Part shown: piece after piece, positions 8,001 to 10,495 of the stretch
How positions within the stretch are numbered: position 1 is the stretch's first letter
Layout of the letters: each line of letters starts with the position of its first letter
Source of the DNA: Nitratireductor sp.
GTDB taxonomy: Bacteria > Pseudomonadota > Alphaproteobacteria > Rhizobiales > Rhizobiaceae
Reading direction: 5' to 3'
Length of the DNA: 10,495 nucleotides
Assembly: GCA_020441735.1 (NCBI GenBank)
Contig: JAGRLQ010000366.1
Span: 1-10,495 of the forward strand
The notes under the pieces: model-generated
Seen by the model: the letters and a program-made list of their open reading frames with translations, nothing else
Databases searched by the model: none
Told to the model about the DNA's origin: nothing
Made by a program: the position numbers and the translations under genes

Positions 8001-9905
8001 CGTACCTGTCAATTGACCGGTCTGTGCGTTGAAGGAAAGCCACGACGGCAGAGGCGAACCGTCCGACAGGGTCGCCGTGAAGCTGAGCGCGTCGCCATCG
8101 GGATCAAAAAATGTGCCCTGCGGCAAAGCAAAATCCAAAGCCTGTCCGACCACTGCCTCGACCGGATCGACTGCATTGGCAACAAATGGCGCGCCATTGG
8201 GCCCGGCATTGGGATCGGTAATCAACAGGCGGCCGACGCTGCCGGTGAAATCAACGTAATAGAGCAAGCCGTCCGGCCCCTGCGCAAAATTGACGATGCC
8301 TTGTGAAGCCGGAAACGTCGTAATGTATTGCAGCTGGGTTCGGTCATTGACGTCGACAGCAAAGACGTCGCCGTCAACGATATCGACAACGAAGAGGTCG
8401 TCGGTGAAAACCGAGGGGTATTGCGAGCCGTCATAAACGCTGCTGCTGCCGACAATCGCGCTCATGGAATATCCGGGGTCGCCCTCGCTGTGGGAGAACG
8501 CACGGTAAGGTGCCGTGATTTCAATATCGCCGGCTGCAACCAGTTGGTAGAAATCGGTTGCCGCCTGCGTGCCGTTGTAGATCGGGGTCTGTTCCAACTG
8601 GCCGCTATCGCCGCCTTCATAGAACGGCCAGCCGAAATTGGCGCCTGCCTCTCCATTGTTGATCTCTTCCCAGGAAAACCAGCCGGTCTCCGAGATGAAA
8701 AGCTTGCCGTCGTCGCTGAACGCCATCACATAGGGATTGCGCAATCCCATCTGCCAAACCTTCGAACTGTTGGCATCGAGATCATCCCCCGGTTGGACAT
8801 AGGGATTGTCGGCCAGGCCCGCGCCCGTCATCGGATCAATGCGCAGAATCTTGCCGGATAGTGCGTCAACCGACTGGACCGACACGGTGCGGGGATCGTC
8901 ATAGTTGAACGATGCACCGTCGCCGATCGATACATAGAGAGCGCCGTCCGGCCCGAAGGCGAGTGCGCCACCGGCATGGGAAAGGCTGTCGACCTTGATG
9001 TAGTCCTGCACGTAATCACCGGTTACCGGATCGACATCGGAGGCAAGGTTGTTCCTGTATTGCTGTTCTGTGAAATCGAGCGCACCGCCGCCGCTGATGT
9101 CACTCAACGATTGGCCGCCGGCACCAACCAGGATCGTCTCGCTGCCGCTGACGATTTCAGGTGTGTTGCCAGTGGTATCCACCTCAAAGCGTACGACATG
9201 GGCAAAACGGTTGCCTTGGCCATCGCGGCCTGCATTGCCACTTTCATTCACTGCCTCGGCAGGATCGACAACATAGAAGGCGTAGAGGTAGGGGTTGTTG
9301 CCTGCAAAATCGGGATGGAGCGCAATATCCATCAGGCCACGGTCACCGGCAGCATTGACCTTGTCGCGAATATCCAGAAATACCGAGCTGTCGCCGGTAT
9401 CCATATCGACCAGATTGATGCGGCCACCCTTTTCGATTACGAGCGCCTGATTGCCGGCGCCCGGAAGCCATTCGATGTTGAGCGGCTGGGAAAAGCCGGA
9501 CACCACTGGCTCGATCGTTACGTCGAAATCGGACTGCAGCGGCGGATCGACCGGATCTGTGACCGGATTTTCGTCGTCGAGAATATTGATATTGGCTGTT
9601 CTGGGAAACAGAAGTGTGCCGCTTGTAACGTCGATCAGCGACACATTGAAGCGCTCGGTCGCCTCGCTCGCTGCGTCATCGAGAACCGGTATGGTTAGTT
9701 GTGCGCGGTCGGCGCCGGCGGGAATGGTGATCGTCCCGGATGAACCGGTAAAATCGGCGCCATCCACAGCCGTGTCGGCATTGGTTGAATAAAGCACGTC
9801 GACAGCGCCCGAATTGTCGCCGGTCCGTTCGATCGAGATAGTGACCGAGCCCTCGGCCTCGCCGACGCTGTACTCGGTGGCTCCAAGAAAGATCGTTCCT
9901 GTCAT
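5055..9905 (-). CDS. Giant type I-secreted protein: Calx-beta, PQQ-type sugar dehydrogenase, nine CADG repeats
   Basis: The 1616-residue product lacks an N-terminal signal peptide or membrane segment and directly precedes the exporter genes, so it is the likely substrate. Order: Calx-beta domain (about 2-111); glucose/sorbosone dehydrogenase-like six-blade propeller (about 128-562); nine CADG-type Ig repeats of about 100 residues (572-1470), most with a variant of GDPLPAWLxFDPxTGxFxGTP; two related C-terminal modules (about 1481-1540 and 1554-1612). Dehydrogenase marks are RGLMDIALHPDF near 189, SHAGG with the putative catalytic His310, FGPDGALYVSIGDG (317-330), GLRNP with Arg389-Asn390, and EEINNGEAGANFGWPF (413-428). 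By family, such domains oxidise sugars or aldoses with PQQ and calcium; the substrate here is unknown. The acidic, Asp-rich repeats suggest calcium-stiffened stalks. The start at 9905 has GGAGG five bases upstream; an ATG at 9917 overlaps that site and would add four residues. The tail ends SLVDEV without GGxGxD nonapeptides. Confidence 0.93.
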   Translation of the reverse strand: MTGTIFLGATEYSVGEAEGSVTISIERTGDNSGAVDVLYSTNADTAVDGADFTGSSGTITIPAGADRAQLTIPVLDDAASEATERFNVSLIDVTSGTLLFPRTANINILDDENPVTDPVDPPLQSDFDVTIEPVVSGFSQPLNIEWLPGAGNQALVIEKGGRINLVDMDTGDSSVFLDIRDKVNAAGDRGLMDIALHPDFAGNNPYLYAFYVVDPAEAVNESGNAGRDGQGNRFAHVVRFEVDTTGNTPEIVSGSETILVGAGGQSLSDISGGGALDFTEQQYRNNLASDVDPVTGDYVQDYIKVDSLSHAGGALAFGPDGALYVSIGDGASFNYDDPRTVSVQSVDALSGKILRIDPMTGAGLADNPYVQPGDDLDANSSKVWQMGLRNPYVMAFSDDGKLFISETGWFSWEEINNGEAGANFGWPFYEGGDSGQLEQTPIYNGTQAATDFYQLVAAGDIEITAPYRAFSHSEGDPGYSMSAIVGSSSVYDGSQYPSVFTDDLFVVDIVDGDVFAVDVNDRTQLQYITTFPASQGIVNFAQGPDGLLYYVDFTGSVGRLLITDPNAGPNGAPFVANAVDPVEAVVGQALDFALPQGTFFDPDGDALSFTATLSDGSPLPSWLSFNAQTGQLTGTPGNGDLGSLAVRIIADDGNGGTAQDVFQLNVVSSAVAPLLAIPADNQTTPEEAAFSYTLPAGMFTDDDALVLSATLTNGDPLPAWLAFDAGTGTFTGTPDDPQIGSIAVTVTATDPTGRSASDSFSITVAPVNDAPTVANPLADQSGEAESAINFQVPANSFADVDDPVLTLTAALANGDPLPAWLVFDPGAGTFTGTPPASAAGQILIAVTATDAAGANVSDEFALTIDPPPQGSPFVGNPIANQTATEEALFDFTVPEDTFSDPENDPLTYSASLANGDPLPSWLSFDPATRAFSGTPDDPDIATLQIAVRAVDPAGASATDVFELTVDPVNDAPTIAAPLSDQTGRAETTIGFTVPADSFADVDDAALTLTATLANGDPLPAWLVFDPATGSFAGTPPAGAVGQIDIEVTASDAAGANVSDEFALTITPANAAPVTANPLADQNATEEALFDFSVPEDTFSDPENDPLTYSASLANGDPLPSWLSFDPATRAFSGTPDDADLATLEVAVTATDPSGASATDIFELTVDPVNDAPIVASPLADQQSEAGTALDFSLPANSFTDVDDTTLTLTAALASGDPLPAWLVFDPATGSFTGTPPAGAVGQIDIEVTATDAAGANVSDEFALTITAPNGAPVTANPLADQSATEEALFDFTVPADTFNDPENDALTYSASLANGDPLPSWLSFDPATRAFLGTPDDADLATLEVAVTVTDPLGASATDIFELTVDPVNDAPIVASPLADQQGEVGTALDFAVPAGTFTDADDTSLVLSASLAGGDPLPGWLAFDPASGTFSGTPPVGSDGDITVAVSASDDEGASITDEFVLTIGAPPSPENEVLDTPNVVQFLNGTTDNDIFVIDGNAENYGWGPTEDGLGVVVWGPTGHDLLYGFEAIRFNDFTAPLTVEDARYEDIPGLTQYITGTTSNDTFVINGNSTDYNWGPTESGEGVVIWANNRHDILYEFEAIEFNDRTVSLVDEV
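5058..5063 (-). promoter_or_regulatory. Ribosome binding site of the ABC exporter, inside the end of the substrate gene
   Basis: GAGGTG on the - strand forms the last Glu-Val codons of the giant gene and lies seven bases before the ATG at 5050. Ribosomes finishing the substrate would be placed at the exporter start, so the two are probably translationally coupled. Confidence 0.65.
5070..5465 (-). repeat. Twin C-terminal modules of the secreted protein
   Basis: Two protein modules, coded at 5286-5465 and 5070-5246, are related with a 72-residue offset. In a hand alignment 32 of 52 positions are identical. Shared cores are GTTxNDxFVI, YxWGPTExGxGVV, HDxLY and FEAIxFND. The pattern resembles modules near the C-terminus of other type I-secreted proteins and is a distant echo of calcium-binding RTX repeats, but it has no GGxGxDxLx nonapeptide. 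They are the best candidates for the folding and secretion-signal region. Confidence 0.75.
5496..8192 (-). repeat. Nine tandem CADG/Ig-fold repeats, six of them as three 600-bp super-units
   Basis: The units start (- strand) at 8192, 7892, 7598, 7295, 6995, 6695, 6395, 6095 and 5795. The first three are more diverged and 98-101 residues long. The last six are exactly 100 residues each and alternate between type A (ATEEALFDF, then DPENDxLTYSASL) and type B (DVDD or DADD, then LxLxAxLAxGDPLP). They form A+B super-units at 6696-7295, 6096-6695 and 5496-6095. DNA of neighbouring super-units is nearly identical in places, for example around 6120-6262 against 6720-6862. This points to recent duplication or gene conversion. 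Confidence 0.9.
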
Positions 9906-9910
9906 TGATT

Positions 9911-9915
9911 CCTCC
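9911..9915 (-). promoter_or_regulatory. Ribosome binding site deciding the start of the giant gene
   Basis: A perfect GGAGG on the - strand lies five bases before the ATG at 9905. The other in-frame ATG at 9917 directly abuts this site (ATGGAGG) and has no comparable site of its own, so translation most likely starts at 9905. Confidence 0.75.
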
Positions 9916-9963
9916 ATCGCCGCTGGCGCTACCCCCGCAAGGGAAGACCGCTATGTCGACGTT

Positions 9964-9987
9964 TCTTGCTTTAATTCTCAAGCAAGA
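9964..9987 (-). repeat. Perfect 8-bp inverted repeat upstream of the giant gene
   Basis: TCTTGCTT (9964-9971) and AAGCAAGA (9980-9987) are perfect reverse complements around an 8-nt spacer. The element is centred about 70 bp before the ATG at 9905, between the AT-rich putative promoter zone and the ribosome site. It is either an operator for a dimeric regulator or a hairpin in the mRNA leader. No regulator gene is in the window. Confidence 0.55.
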
Positions 9988-10002
9988 CCGTAGGATAACC
10001 GG

Positions 10003-10080
10003 AACATAAAATTTAGTATTATTTTGCGATATCTGTTCGTTTAGATAAAATTAACGATAAATATTTAGAGTTAATGAATA
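10003..10080 (-). promoter_or_regulatory. AT-rich zone, probable promoter region of the secretion operon
   Basis: About four fifths of these 78 bases are A or T, in sharp contrast to the GC-rich genes around it. It lies 98-175 bp upstream of the first gene of the operon and is the natural place for its promoter. On the - strand it contains ATTAAC and GTTAAT as inverted hexamers and TAATACT-like and TTATCT-like strings, but I cannot assign a convincing -35/-10 pair. It holds no plausible gene. The whole 300-bp gap 9906-10205 contains only this zone, the inverted repeats at 9964-9987 and 10078-10105, and unremarkable sequence. Confidence 0.4.
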
Positions 10081-10105
10081 CAAGCCCGATCAAACGAGCT
10101 TGTAT
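10078..10105 (-). terminator. 11-bp hairpin downstream of ureG, possible terminator
   Basis: As - strand RNA the sequence folds into an 11-bp stem (AUACAAGCUCG with CGGGCUUGUAU, one U-G wobble) and a 6-nt loop. On the + strand the wobble becomes a C-A mismatch, so the - strand reading is favoured. It lies about 100 nt beyond the ureG stop and is followed by AU-rich sequence, but not by an unbroken T-run. It could end the urease transcript or serve as an operator upstream of the secretion operon. Confidence 0.45.
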
Positions 10106-10205
10106 GCGAACTGGCATAAATCTCACTTGTGACTTTGTTGGCGTGGCTAACGTGTGATCACTATGGGCCCTGCCCGGACAGATATATCCGAGACGGGCTC
10201 TGAGT

Positions 10206-10495
10206 TCACAGCCCGCCGGCATCCCTGATAAATCCCACCACCGTTTCAACGCCGCTTTCCCGTTTCAGATCGGTGAAAACAAAGGGACGACCATTTCGAT
10301 TTTGGGCGGCGTCCTGCTCCATGCGGTCAAGATCGACACCGACGTGAGGCGCCAGATCGGCCTTGTTGATAATGAGCAGGTCCGAGCGCGTAATGGCGGG
10401 CCCGCCCTTTCGCGGTATGTCCTGGCCCTGACAGACCGAGATCACATAGAGCGAGATGTCGGCAAGATCCGGCGAGAAGGTCGCGGCGAGATTGT
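10206..10495 (-). CDS. ureG: Urease accessory protein UreG (GTPase), C-terminal part only
   Basis: The last 95 residues are present; the N-terminal half with the P-loop lies beyond the window edge. UreG is a SIMIBI-class GTPase that, with UreD, UreF and UreE, delivers nickel to the urease active site in the cytoplasm. Recognisable parts are [46 protein letters not shown] with the guanine-specificity motif NKAD, then RPFVFTDL and a short C-terminal helix. The full family length is about 205 residues. The reading frame runs open to the edge, and GTG at 10445 is an internal Val codon, not the start. The gene reads towards the secretion operon but is separated by 300 bp and has no functional link to it. 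It is probably the end of a urease cluster outside the window. Confidence 0.93.
   Translation of the reverse strand, partial: NLAATFSPDLADISLYVISVCQGQDIPRKGGPAITRSDLLIINKADLAPHVGVDLDRMEQDAAQNRNGRPFVFTDLKRESGVETVVGFIRDAGGL

Noticed and set aside
9990..10080. Specific sigma-70 or CtrA-type promoter motif in the AT-rich zone
   Set aside because: Several TTAA and TATNNT-like strings occur, as expected in AT-rich DNA, but no pair has correct spacing and good matches. Only the region as a whole is annotated.
10019..10249. 76-codon open frame on the - strand between ureG and the operon
   Set aside because: It begins inside the end of ureG in another frame and runs through the hairpin and AT-rich promoter zone. 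No domain and no good ribosome site.

Overview
The window looks like a chromosomal stretch of a fairly GC-rich proteobacterium, most likely an alphaproteobacterium. This rests on the residue style of the partial UreG, the PrtD/PrtE-like type I secretion proteins and the codon use. It was read by eye, so the taxonomic placement is tentative.

Layout. The left edge holds the 3' part of a tRNA-Tyr and a complete tRNA-Gly(TCC) on the + strand, followed by a short terminator-like hairpin. Four genes on the - strand fill almost all the rest, in transcription order from right to left. They are a 1616-residue multidomain protein (5055-9905), a PrtD-type ABC exporter (3296-5050), an HlyD/PrtE-type membrane fusion protein (1933-3270) and a TolC-type outer-membrane channel (395-1801). 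At the right edge the 3' half of a urease accessory gene, ureG, enters on the - strand. It is separated from the operon by about 300 bp of largely AT-rich DNA with inverted repeats.

How the genes work together. The four - strand genes read as a self-contained type I secretion operon: one giant substrate and all three exporter parts. The substrate has no N-terminal Sec signal. In order it carries a Calx-beta domain, a glucose/sorbosone-dehydrogenase (PQQ-type) domain, nine cadherin/dystroglycan-like (CADG) Ig-fold repeats of about 100 residues, and two related modules of about 60 residues at the C-terminus, where a type I signal would sit. Six of the nine repeats form three copies of an exact 600-bp A+B super-unit, with near-identical DNA in places. 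The likely product is a secreted or surface-attached, possibly adhesive, enzyme.

Notable oddities are a glutamine at the expected H-loop histidine of the ABC exporter, a C-terminus with no canonical RTX nonapeptides, and inverted repeats in the leader of the substrate gene and before the outer-membrane gene. I see no transposase, integrase, CRISPR array or rRNA.
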